Below the pieces are notes generated by a model that saw only the letters and a list, made by a program, of their open reading frames with translations, ran no database searches and was not told the DNA's origin. Below, piece by piece: positions 12,401 through 24,200 of a stretch of DNA of 64,000 bases (position 1 is its first letter; the number at the start of each line of letters is the position of its first letter). Position numbers and translations under genes: made by a program. Origin of the DNA: Timema cristinae (taxonomy: Eukaryota; Arthropoda; Insecta; Phasmatodea; Timematidae); contig JBCFYV010000012.1 in the NCBI GenBank assembly GCA_039000515.1, forward strand, positions 115,393,949-115,457,948, read 5' to 3'.

Positions 12401-12747
12401 GACCCCAAAGCTGTATCCTTAACCGCAGCCCATGGGAGACCTAACTGAATACCCTGAGATATTAGGTGAGTTCACAAAGTCAAAAACACGGGATTTCCTA
12501 CAAATTTTAGCTTGTTAACTCTTACCAACTGCTAAGAAAAATTGAAATAACTGAACTAGACTGCCAATCACATGTAACAATATCTTTTAAACATTCCCTT
12601 ACCACAAAATATTGAATCCTAGAGGTGGGGGGAGTTTGTAGCAAATGTTCACAATTCGAGGGGTTTTTTTCCTCCCTTCTCATGCTTATTCATTTTCCTC
12701 TCTACACACTGGCTATCCTTTAACTGATATGAGGGGACTTGCCCCGT

Positions 12748-13656
12748 ACCAGAGCCTGATTCAACTAAATGAGGATCACTAGAGTTAGTATGACCCGTAC
12801 CAGAGCCTGATTCAATTAAATGAGGATCACTGGAGTTACTATGACACGTACCAGAGCCTGATTCAATTAAATGAGGATCGCTAGAGTTACTATGACCCGT
12901 ACCAGAGCCTGAGTCGAATAAATGAGGATCACTGGAGTTACTATGACCCGTACCAGAGCCTGATGCAATTAAATGAGGATCACTGGAGTTACTATGACCC
13001 GTACCAGAGTCTGATTCAATTAAATGAGGATCGCTGTAGTTACTATGACCCGTACCAGAGCCTTATGCAATTAAATGAGGATCGCTAGAGTTACTATGAC
13101 CCGTACCAGAGCCTGAGTCGATTAAATGAGGATCACTGGAGTTACTATGACCCGTACCAGAGCCTGATTCAATTAAATGAGGATCGCTGGAGTTACTATG
13201 ACCCGTACCAGAGCCTGAGTCGATTAAATGAGGATCACTGGAGTTACTATGACCCGTACCAGAGCCTGATTCAATTAAATGAGGATCGCTAGAGTTAATA
13301 TGACCCGTACCAGAGCCTGAGTCGATTAAATGAGGATCACTGGAGTTACTATGACCCGTACCAGAGCCTGATTCAATTAAATGAGGATCGCTGGAGTTAC
13401 TATGACCCGTACCAGAGTCTGATTCAATTAAATGAGGATCGCTGTAGTTACTATGACCCGTACCAGAGCCTGATTCAATTAAATGAGGATCGCTAGAGTT
13501 ACTATGACCCGTACCAGAGCCTGAGTCGATTAAATGAGGATCACTGGAGTTACTATGACCCGTACCAGAGCCTGATTCAATTAAATGAGGATCGCTGGAG
13601 TTACTATGACACATACCAGAGCCTGATTCAATTAAATGAGGATCGCTGGAGTTACT
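12748..13656 (-). repeat. 51-bp minisatellite readable as 17-residue repeats
   Basis: About 18 units of 51 bp. On the minus strand, eleven consecutive units stay open (13614-13063) and read GHSNSSDPHLIESGSGT. Two unit types that differ at ESGSGT versus DSGSGT alternate over much of the array. Beyond 13063 a TAA interrupts one unit, then the frame continues. No start codon, promoter or splice site links it to a gene, so I treat it as a satellite. Confidence 0.9.
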
Positions 13657-13849
13657 AATTTGTCGTATTTATTAATTAAATACCTTAACGCATACTTGTT
13701 CCCGTTGGATGGAGCCGGATAAAATTATATACATTTGCCATGCTGTCTTCAAGAAAGTATAATAAAGGACATATATATCACAAATTCTCGTTAAAATAAT
13801 ACCTGATCCTAAATAATATAATGAAATCAGATATATTTAAATGAAATAT

Positions 13850-15990
13850 GCTCTTGTTTCTACTCACTGTATTAAGATGTCCTTGGATTCTCTGGGCAGC
13901 ATGGTTAGGAGGAAACATTCAAAGAACAACAGCATGGCCGCTTCAGTATACGTATGTTCACTTCCAACTCACACACGCCAAGAAATCTAGGATGGACTCA
14001 ACCTCGAGACCCCTGCTGCCGGAGCTACCTAGCGGCATGTCTACAAACCTTACCTTTACCTCACCCCGCAAAATGTTCACCCTCATTTGTTTCCCTTTCA
14101 CCTTGCCTTCATCCTTCCTTTCTAATTAAGTTTATCACCTTTTTCTTTGCTCCATTCACATCAGGTTTTGAACTATATATAAGACCACCAGCCAGATCCA
14201 CCTTACAGACCCATTCTACAACGCCGAGCATCGAAGAAGGAAACTCTGTATAGTCTGTAACGAAGAGGAGCGACATCCATGGAGCTTGGGTCGTCAGATC
14301 CACCACCTCGCTGGCTAGGACGCAATGTCTAGGGTATTTAAGTATCCTGCTGCCGTCATCAAGTCCTTAAGACTTGGGGTCTAGTTTTTGTTTATTAAAA
14401 AACTAGACAATGTAGTTTTATATTTAAATTCTATATTTATTCGGAAAGAAGTTTGTTTTGTTTTAATATGATGTCTAATGTATAGCTAATCCGGTAAAGT
14501 TTGGTTAATTTCAAGATGGGGAATTTTTCAGTTGATTCTTTAAATATTGTGTCTTGTAGTCTGAAAGACAAATCCGGTCCTAGTGACTTAGTAAAGTCCT
14601 GGCAGCTTTGTATGTATCCTTTAAATGATGTATTTACATTATGAGCCTCGGCTTAGAAAGTTCTGTCCTAGTTTTTGACTAAAAGAAAAATTCCACAAGT
14701 TCCATTAATCTTTTTGAGTAAGGTTTTTTATGACGCCTTGTACGTCGTGACCATCAGTTCAAGTTATGGACGGCTACTACCAGGTTGTCGGTTTAATTCT
14801 TATTACTGTTCAGTTGATAGATACCAATGTTTTGGACTGGCCCAGTAGTTACGCTTCATGTACTGTATTAGTTTGGGTGCGCAACCCAGGGAACTGCTCT
14901 AGAATCATAGTGGGGTTGCGCAAATAATACTCTTTCTTTTGCCTTTTAATTAGCTCCCATTGTTTGAGTTGCTCTCAATGCACTTGCTATTAAAACTTTA
15001 TGTACTATTGGAGGCTCTGGTAGTACCAAAGGGGAATATGACCGGCCATAGTACCCTATTGTTACACCTGTTTTATAGCCTTCTACTGCTGTTTAAAGAA
15101 ACAGATTTTCCTTATTATTCTAAATGTTTAATGGATATTATTATGAAAGCGTAATCAAGCAAAACTGTTTAAAGTTACATGCATATCTTGTTCACTATCT
15201 CTGTTAGTAATTATATTATTCTCCCTTTTTAGAAATACTTCTACCTGTGGCCTGACGACTGCACTGCCCTTGTAGCCATGTCAATAATTCTCTATTCTCA
15301 AGCCTAAATGGTTCAATCAAACCTCAAATGTATCAATTTCAGTATTTATTGTAAATCTTCACATCTTTAATATCTTTTATTGTTTAATCTTCATTCTTTA
15401 CTATTAAAATTATGTAACCCTTGTAGAGTTAAAACCTTACATGATGAGAATCTGTTAGTAACTTATAGCCCGTTAGGCATTAAAGTCTTAAATTGTCATG
15501 AGAATTCTGTAGTAACTTAAATTCAACTTTTGTGGGAGTCATTGAGGGCTCGAGTAACTAATGGTTAACCAAGATCAGGGCGATTGATATGACCCATAAC
15601 TATTGTTTTTGTTATAATATAAATTAAAATATTATATATATATATTTTTGTATTGTTCAATATTTAATCTCTCTTGTCTTATTTTAATAAATAAAACAAT
15701 ATTAAAATGATATTTTTAACATTTCTCTTTCGCTGATTGCTGTTGGGTGTATAAATATTTATATTATTAAATATTTGTAGAGTGGGTTCAGGGAACATAA
15801 GACAAATAGACCTGGGTATGGTCTATTTACCTTTGATTGTACTATCAGTCCTCTGAAATTATTATTTCTATCTCTTTATTTGGATTCTTATTTAATATTA
15901 TTGTTGTGCACCAGCCTTTGGAGAATAAGGCGGTGTTACACTTGTATATAAACTTAAACTTAAGAACTAGTTCACCTATTTAGAGACATA
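13850..15990. repeat. second AT-rich block related to 10.6-12.4 kb, TATA-like motif
   Basis: Contains CTATATATAAGACC at about 14173, a GC-rich stretch to 14330, AATAAATAAAAC near 15690, and TTGTAGAGTGGGTTC with ACTATCAGTCCTCTG near 15775-15855, matching the order in the first block. Possible solo LTR with TATA box and poly(A) signal. Confidence 0.45.
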
Positions 15991-16262
15991 TATCTATACA
16001 TATAATAAATGAATTAATACCGATTAACCACTAGAGCTTATAAATTCTCTGTTTTTTCCTACTCAGAAATAAAAACCTAGGTTCCGAGAATGAAGTCTGT
16101 AGATATATACCACAATGGAAGACACTTTTCCCTGAAATAATGCTCAGCCACAAGTGTAACAGATTAAAACTGATTACTCATGTGTTATTTGCAGTTTATT
16201 GCCAGTCTGGCTTTGACATTTAGTCCTCTCTTCTAGAATCAAACATTCCATCGTTGATAGTC

Positions 16263-16310
16263 CAAATGGAAAGATACATGATGAATGAAGAATGAATGAA
16301 TGAATGAATG
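16263..16310. repeat. (GAAT)n microsatellite
   Basis: Short run of ATGAATGAATGAATGA. Confidence 0.7.
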
Positions 16311-16810
16311 ATATTGGAAAGCAAGTTACAAACACATTTGATTAATGTTCATTTAGTGTCAGCCACAGAGTTCCCCCAAAAATTAAAGTACAATCAAACA
16401 AGAGACGATCCAAAAAAACAGTTTTTTTTTTTTACAAAAATATGTATTCCTGTGCTCTTTTTTTAGTATAAGCCTCATTAAATTGAAAAGTTATGTTTGG
16501 GTTTTAAAAGAGGTGGCATGTGCGAAGTCTAAATTTAAAGTTCAAATAGAGTTTTAGCAGTTGTCAGAACTCTCTGCTTGGAAATTTTACAAAACTCAAA
16601 ACATTTTAAGTAGTTATTTTTAAGTTTGTCTTGAAATTTTTGAATTTTAATTTGTTACATTCTATTTCACAATATTATTTCCTAGCAAATTCCTTTCAAT
16701 CTTTCCTTTCGTGTGATTAAAACAAAACAAAAGCCTGTACAGTTATATTATATTTAGGGCTGGGTGGATGCCGATTACCAATACAATCATCGGCCAATAA
16801 TGGACAATCA

Positions 16811-17530
16811 ACATTTTGAACCTGATATTTTCACCAATCATCCGATCAGTATTTATACCTGATATTTTCAACAATCAGCCGATCAATATTTATACCTGAT
16901 ATTTTCACCAATCAGCCGATCAGTATTTATACCTGATATTTTCACCTATCAGCCGATCATATTTGAACCTGATATTTTCACCTATCTGCGATCAGTATTT
17001 ATACCTGATATTTTCACCTATCAGCCGATTAGTATTTTGAACCTAATATTTTCACCTATCAGCCGATCAGTATTTTCAACCTGATATTTTCACCTATCAG
17101 CCGATCAGTATTTTCAATCTAATATTTTCACCTATCAGCCGATCAGTATTTTCAATCTAATATTTTCACCTATCAGCCGATCAGTATTTTATACTGAATT
17201 TTCACCATTTGTATTTTGAACCTATATTTCACCTATCAGCCGATCAGTATTTTGAACCTGATATTTTCACCTATCTGCCGATCAGTATTTATACTGAATT
17301 TTCACCTATCAGCCGATTAGTATTTTGAACTATATTTCACCTATCAGCCGATCAGTATTTTCAACCTGATATTTTCACCTATCAGCCGATCATATTTTCA
17401 ATCTAATATTTCACTATCAGCCGATCAGTATTTTATACCTGATATTTTCACCAATTTGTATTTTGAACCTAATATTTTCACCTATCAGCCGATCAGTATT
17501 TTATACCTGATATTTTCACCAATCTTCTGA
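16811..17530. repeat. 37-38 bp tandem array inside the hAT-like element
   Basis: About 19 diverged units built around CAGCCGATCAGTATTT and CTGATATTTTCACC. Unit lengths vary through small deletions. The CCGATCAG core echoes the subterminal sequence of the surrounding element, so the array probably arose by amplifying it. Confidence 0.85.
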
Positions 17531-18146
17531 ACTGTGTGTAGGTGAGAAGTCATGAGTTTTAAGTTGAGTATCAGACAAACAATCTATTCTATCACTTGGA
17601 CAAAGGGTAAGGGAATGTCAAATGGAAAGGTAAAGGAGGGTGGGGGTTGTTTACAAGTTAGGGAGAAAGTCCGTGGTGACTCATACTGACGGCTTGCAAG
17701 TGCCAAAAAGAATGTGTGAGCTAGATATTATTAGAGAATAGATTTTAAACCAAACACTTTGGGAGCAAAATACAATAGAAAATTGAAAAGAATGAAAAGA
17801 TAGATTTAAGGGATGACAAAAAAAACCTCAAAAAATAATTTTTAACAATGATTAATTGCTAATGGACTGCTAAAATAATGTTTTCCCTTGATTACACATT
17901 TTATAAATATAAACCGATAGCTAAATCCAATGACTTTAAAATATTAATTTTGTCATTATCACCATTTGTTTGATTGAAGTATATTATTTAAAAATATATA
18001 AATATTAATAATTGTTAGCAATCTTCATGTTAAAGATGAAAACAAATAAACATAATACTAGCCTTGGAATAACTGTACTCAGCCATTAAATCTTTTGTCC
18101 AGTGGCAGCAATGTAAAATGTGAACTGTGTTGTTCTTTTCATTGTA

Positions 18147-19450
18147 CGGGGCTGTTCAAAAAGTTCCTGGACTATTTAAATAGTGCACCAACGTGGTGTC
18201 GTAGAGATGTTTGGTAAGTGGTGCTCTGCACAATTAAGATACAGTTGACAACAATTATATTTGGTTAGTCATCACATTGCATTGTTTGTTTAGGAACTTG
18301 CTGTGTGTGTGTCTTGCGATTTTCAAGATGGCTGAAATTTTTGAGTAGCTTATCAACATTAAATTTTGCAACAAACTTGAGAAAACATTTAATGAAACTC
18401 ATGAAATGATGAAACAGGTTTAGAAATCAATGCCCTGGTCGTCCACAGTTTTATGAATGGTTTGAGCGATTCAAAGATAGTTGGCAGTCAATTGATGATG
18501 ATCTGTGTTCAGGGCAATCGTTGATGTCAACTAACAAGGCTCATGTGGCCCAAGTTCGGAGAACTGTGGGTTCAAACCGTGATTGGCTGATAAAGAAACT
18601 GCAGATGACTTTAAGATTCCAATGAGATCGTGTCACGACATTCTGACAGAAAAATTGTAAATGCAGTGTGTTGCTGCTGACTCAGGATCAGAGACACAAT
18701 CAAGTTGCAATTTGGCAGGAACTTTTGGATCACGCAAACAGGGACAAAAATTTCATGAAGATAATTATCACTAGCGATGAGAGACGGGTCTACCGCTACG
18801 ATGCCGAGACAAAAACCCAGTATTCATTATGGGTTGGAACAAATTCGCTGAGACCGAAAAAAGTGCGCCAGGTCAGGTCGAACGTGAAAGTCATACTGAT
18901 TGTTTTGTTGTTTTTGTTTTTGTTTATTTTGCATTGAGGGTGTTGTTCAACACTCATTTTTACCAAAAGGACAAACAGTAAAGCCTTGGTATTATTTTGA
19001 AGTTCCGAGATGTTTGTGATAAAATGTCAGGAGAAAAATAACCCCGGTTGTGGAAAAATGAGTCCTGTTTCATCCGTCATGACAATGTGTCTGCACACAC
19101 ATCGCTAATGAATCATGACTTTTGAGCCAAAACAGGGAACACCGTGCTTTCTCAACCTCCCTACTCACCTGACCTGGCCCCGGCGAACTTTTTCCTGTCC
19201 CTAAAACTAAAATCCACTAAGAAAGGATGAAGATTCGACAATTGAAGACATTAAAGAAAAATTGTAGGCCAACCAATGTACAATCCTGAAAAACGCCCAT
19301 CAGAACTACTTCAAAATGTGGAAACAGTGTTGGGAGCGGTGTATTGACCGAGGAGGGATGTACTTTGAAGGTGACAAAGCTGAATAAGTTGTAAGTAAGG
19401 CCGAAAAAAATTATTTAAAAAAAATTCAGGAACTTTTTTAACAGGACTCA
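18147..19450 (+). mobile_element. mariner-family DNA transposon, defective
   Basis: 1304 bp between two TA dinucleotides (18145-18146 and 19451-19452). The terminal inverted repeats begin about five bases in from each TA: CTGTTCAAAAAGTTCCTG at the left, its near-complement at the right. Plus-strand translation in several frames shows mariner transposase landmarks: an N-terminal helix-turn-helix part (KFCNKLEKTFNETHEMMKQ), a TSDERRVYRYDAETKTQ block where functional members have GDE, then the HHDNAPAHTS-like and YSPDLAPANFF-like blocks and a C-terminal YFEGDKAE. Frames are broken by several stops and shifts, so it cannot make transposase. It sits in a dispersed repeat whose uninterrupted copies are present elsewhere in the window. 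Confidence 0.92.
18450..19386 (+). pseudogene. mariner transposase pseudogene
   Basis: The longest surviving open stretch is 18668-18937 (NRDKNFMKIIITSDERRVYR, then TNSLRPKKVRQVRSNVK). Frame shifts separate it from the upstream DNA-binding part and from the downstream catalytic part ending near 19386. The first catalytic Asp block reads TSDE rather than the usual TGDE. Confidence 0.85.
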
Positions 19451-19856
19451 TAAAAGCCATATTGTGCTTAGTGAAAAGAGGTTTTCCTTAAAGAGATATT
19501 TTGTGTTAATTTTGAAATTATTATAATAAATTAATAATAATAATATACTCGCAGTTAAACATTTTGGATTTATAGCAAAGAGGTCTAAAACCTTATCTAG
19601 CTTGTAATTCCCCTCCTCCTTTTTGAAATAGCTGCTACAGTATATTAAAGTTTCCTTTTATGATTTTCTTTTGTATTTATCAATATTTTTACCAAGAATT
19701 TAACTAACAAAAAATTGTGTAAGCCTACATTAAAAAATTTGTGTATGTTGTTTTTGTTTGTTTTTTTGTGGAATATTAAAAGAAAGAGAAAAAAAGATCA
19801 GCAACAAATGATTGGCATTATTTTGGTTGGCGAACAAGCTGATAGGCCCAGCCCTA

Positions 19857-20568
19857 ATTAAATTTAACTAAAATTTCAGATTCCCCACCCCCACTCCCCA
19901 CAAAGCCTTACAATTCCTAAAAAAATATCCATTTGGGTTTATAGTTTATACCAGATCAATCAGAGAAGTTAAACTTGAAACATCTGTATAGAAATCTTGT
20001 TCTTTATTATTCAAACTTGACTAAAACTCTATTCGAAGTTATAATAGATCATACACCTCGAGATTTTAACACTCAAAATTATTGGGAGGATTAAGATTAG
20101 ATGTTTTCCTTAAGAATTTTGTGATATATATTATAATTACAAGCAACGAACGCACATAATGATTTATGGTAAAAAAAAGTTTGTTAGATAAAAGATTTAT
20201 TTTGGTAAAAAAGTCGGTAGTTAAATAATTAATCTCTGGGAAAAAACATCAAATTCTATAAAAACAAATATCTTTAAGAATGAGAATTATTATTATTATT
20301 ATAGTTTAAATAAAACTTCAACGATGCTACTAACGAACCAGAATATTTTGTTGAATACAATGGCAAACATGTTAAAAAGATATTTAAAAGTGCCTAGAAC
20401 CCAAATGCTAACATGGTTTAAGGTTGACTCAAATTTTTAAGGAAGTATTAAAAAAATGTAATAACTTTATTATTTTTTTAATTTGTAAGGAGGAACTCTA
20501 GCAATTATTAGAATATTTTTGTACGCCTCGATTCACCAAACAGAAATATTTGAAAATATCAATATATA
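19857..20568. other. 3' flank of the unknown gene
   Basis: AT-rich, no supported gene or repeat. The poly(A) site of the minus-strand gene should lie here. Confidence 0.4.
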
Positions 20569-21221
20569 CTAAGATAAAGGGGGAAAATCGTCAATATTCA
20601 TTTTAAAATCTTTATTGGGTTGGGAATGTTTGGGAAATTTTCCAAGAGATTCGATACCGACCAAAGAGGGAGGGCAAAAATTAGTCGGGCGAGGGCGGTT
20701 TGTAAAGTAATCATCCGCACTGTCTACTTCTAAAGATTTATTAATATGTTTAAGGCTATAAAAATCTCTCTCGGTATCGGGTGGTATAAAATAATCGCGG
20801 GTATTTATTGATTGCTTGTCCTCTTTAAGTAAAGGTGAATCTATCGATTTATTAATAATAGTATTTTTAATATCATTATCGCGAGACATTGAATCTGCAA
20901 TAACGTTGTTGATTTTTAAATTTGTGATGCTATTAAGTAAAACGTTTCGACTTCTGACCGAACTTTGTTTTTTGGAAGGACTTGGTAGCAAAACGTTGGT
21001 AACTTCAAGGTCAGGTTCTGGTGATGGTGTGGCATAGACCAGGTCTAAGCTCTGCTTCTCCACTTGACAACGTTCCCAAGGGAGGTCCTTGGCAGGCTTT
21101 GGTACGCAAGGTGGCGGCGATTGATGCGGTGAAAACTTTACCGGAGAGGTACTGTTGCTAATACTTGATGCACTCCTGCTGCTGTGACAGTCACTGAATT
21201 GTTCCTCTTTATCTGACGACA
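20569..21221 (-). CDS. terminal Ser/Pro-rich exon of the unknown minus-strand gene
   Basis: The longest non-repetitive open frame outside arrow (about 217 codons in the exon). Acceptor ATTATTTTTACAG at 21222, TAG at 20569. Low-complexity Ser-rich start ([20 protein letters not shown]), Pro patches, a middle region rich in Asn, Ile and Asp ([19 protein letters not shown]), and the C-terminal NIDDFPPLS. It looks disordered; FPPL-type ends occur in several RNA-related proteins, but that is not enough to name it. Higher GC at third positions than its flanks supports real coding. Confidence 0.65.
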
Positions 21222-24200
21222 CTGTAAAAATAATGTGAATAAAAATCATTTTAAAATATTTATTGTACCACGTCCATATTTTTTCTTTTTACATCCATCA
21301 CTGTTTCCAGCCTTTGGTCCGCGTCAGTTTTTTATTCAAGCCATATATTTTCCATTGCCAGCTTGCTAGGCCTATCATAGCTTCATGTGACTTAAGACTA
21401 GGATAGGCACAATATCCAGTCCCCAGCCGTTAATTTATCAATGTCAAAGGGTAAACCCACATTTTACTAATGATAAATTTTTAGGCCATGCCAAGAATCC
21501 AACTCGGGACCCCTAACTCAGTAGTCAGACACACAACTGAGTTAAGATGTCAAGATCTTTGTGCAATATGAAGATCAATATACCCCCCTTCCCCCCATAT
21601 TTTTTAGAGATACCAACTACTTTTTTGTGACATGGAGCCCCCTGGTATAACAGTGACCATACATTCATCAACTAACATTATTATATTCCATTAATTCCTT
21701 ATATTTAAAAATTACATAGTGACACGGTATCAAACCCAGGGCCTTTGGCATAGTATGCCAATCCTCTAACCACTGAGCTATCCAGGAGTCGTCCCGTGCT
21801 CAAGGTCATTCTTTGCTCGTATTTTAAGACAGAGTCTTTGATGGACATGCAGAAATCATCAGTTACATTAGAGCGATGAATTAAGATCACATGTGCTGAG
21901 GTGGTTTTCCAAAATAGTTTTCCACTCTCCCTCCATGCTAATGCCGGTACTCTTCCTATAACTATAACCTTCCTTATCCCTAAAACAAATTAGCACAATT
22001 AGTACATAAGACAGGATGCTAAAAAAACTATGGAGGGCTTAATATTATTATTTATATTATCCCCCTTTTGAGAAAATCACCAGCTAAGAATCGAATCCAG
22101 GACCCTTAGGCCAGCAGCCAATGGCCCTGACTACTAAACCATGAGGCCGTTTAATAGAGGATGCAAGAACGAGGTGGTATGGACATGTCAAGAGAATGGG
22201 AAGAGAGATATTGAAGTAATCAAGTGTTGGAGCTTAAGGGTACAAGAAGGAGACCACAAAGGATGTGGGAAAGAGAATATTTCCGGGGGAGTGCAGACAA
22301 GTGGGCTAGACTGAGGGAGGAAGATTGCGGCGCTTTACTAATCTAACCTAAATGAAGACTGGAAACAGTGCCACACGATTAGGACTAATAATAATGGCGT
22401 TAAGATACCCTTAGTTTACCCTGAAAGGAAGCAGCAAACTTACCTCGCATTATTACACTATGGCTTAGTACATCAGGGCAGGATCACCAGCTTATAGGGT
22501 AAAGGGAGAATACATTAAAGCTTGGTTCAAACATTCACCGGAAATAGAGAGCATATTCTGTTTGAGTGTTGTAAAGCTTGGTTCAAACGTTCACAGAAAA
22601 TAGAGAGCATATTCTGTTTGAGTGTTGTAAAGCTTGGTTCAAACGTTCACAGAAAATAGAGAGCATATTCTGTTTGAGTGTTGTAAAGCTTGGTTCAAAC
22701 GTTCACAGAAAATAGAGAGCATATTCAGTTTGAGTGTTGTAAAGCTTGGTTCAAACGTTCACAGAAAATAGAGAGCATATTCAGTTTGAGTGTTGTAAAG
22801 CTTGGTTCAAACGTTCACAGAAAATAGAGAGCATATTCAGTTTGAGTGTTGTAAAGCTTGGTCAAACGTTCACAGAAAATAGAGAGCATATTCGTTTGAG
22901 TGTTGTAAAGCTTGGTCAAACGTTCACAGAAAATAGAGAGCATATTCTGTTTGAGTGTTGTAAAGCTTGGTTCAAACGTTCACAGAAAATAGAGAGCATA
23001 TTCTGTTTGAGTGTTGTAAAGCTTGGTTCAAACGTTCACAGAAAATAGAGAGCATATTCTGTTTGAGTGTTGTAAAGCTTGGTTCAAACGTTCACAGAAA
23101 ATAGAGAGCATATTCAGTTTGAGTGTTGTAAAGCTTGGTTCAAACGTTCACAGAAAATAGAGAGCATATTCTGTTTGAGTGTTGTAAAGCTTGGTTCAAA
23201 CGTTCACAGAAAATAGAGAGATATTCATGTTTGAGTGTTGTAAAGCTTGGTTCAAACGTTCACATGAAATAAGAGAGCATATTCTGTTTTAGTGTTGTAA
23301 AGCTTGGTTCACACGCTGTATATTGAAATTAAAACTTAGAAAACCAATGATTATCAATATATTTTATTTGCTAGTGTATATGTTATGGGTAAAGTCTAGA
23401 GCTGTCAAACTCGATAGGTCTACCCTCGGTTTATACTGGTATCCAAAGAATCAAGAATCGATCATAATATTACGATTCTTGCTACTTCAATTTTTAGCTC
23501 TCAATAAAATTGGGAACTAAACAAATGGGCAACATTCAGAATAGGTAATAATCAATTATCTTCTCTCGTATTAGTTTAGTTGCCATTTCACTTAAATGCC
23601 GTCAAATTACAATATACCAATTGGCCCAAATATAGTAAACTCTGAATATAACAGGATCCTAACCTTTTTAGGTGTTCTACATGAAAAATAAATGGTTTTG
23701 AATATCATACGACCTGACATTATGACAATAACAAGAGATGGAAACTTAACAACGATGACACACTTTAACTAAAAAAAAGGTTAGGTGAGGCCATCATAAT
23801 ACATAATTCGATTCTAAACAAACAATCAATATATCAGACAGTGTATATCGTTTAATGTTTAAAGATGAGGTGGCCCAATGGTTAGATAATTTTATAATAA
23901 AGGAAATTGACAGTGTATATCGAAAGCTACGATATTTAGAATGAATTAGGATGGCCCACTCCTGTGATGATATTCTTTGTCGATTTCAGTTTTTAAATTT
24001 TTTTAGCTTTTTTAATTAGACAAGTTTAATCAAAAATAGAACAAAAATCAATGTAGTTAATAAAAATGGAGCAAAAAATGTTATATTTAGTTTAGTTCAA
24101 TAGATTTAGAGTATAATCCGATATATTTAATATATCGTTCCCAAAACTTCTTCCCTAATTTCTGGCGATTTAACTGTGTTGGATCAATTATGGCGCGTGA

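Larger units (their letters stand above)
18080..19510 (+). repeat. dispersed repeat A, copy split by the mariner
   Basis: Left part 18080-18146 (CCAGTGGCAGCAATGTAAA, GTTCTTTTCATTGTA) and right part from 19451 (TAAAAGCCATATTGTG) rejoin to the sequence seen uninterrupted at 53.1 and 56.87 kb. Confidence 0.75.
16755..19856. mobile_element. hAT-like non-autonomous element with tandem interior
   Basis: Starts TAGGGCTGGG and ends CCCAGCCCTA, a 10-bp terminal inverted repeat. The 8-bp flanks are ATTATATT and ATTAAATT, a target-site duplication with one mismatch, the length made by hAT transposases. The left end continues with CCGATTACC and CGGCCAAT motifs that recur in a 37-bp tandem array just inside. 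No hAT transposase is visible. It contains a repeat-A fragment which in turn holds the mariner element, giving three nested levels. Confidence 0.6.

Noticed and set aside
13063..13614. 183-codon open frame as a protein gene
   Set aside because: No start context, promoter or splice site, and the frame is simply permitted by a 51-bp period; kept as a repeat with a finding.
22746..23048. 100-codon open frame
   Set aside because: By-product of the 56-bp tandem array.
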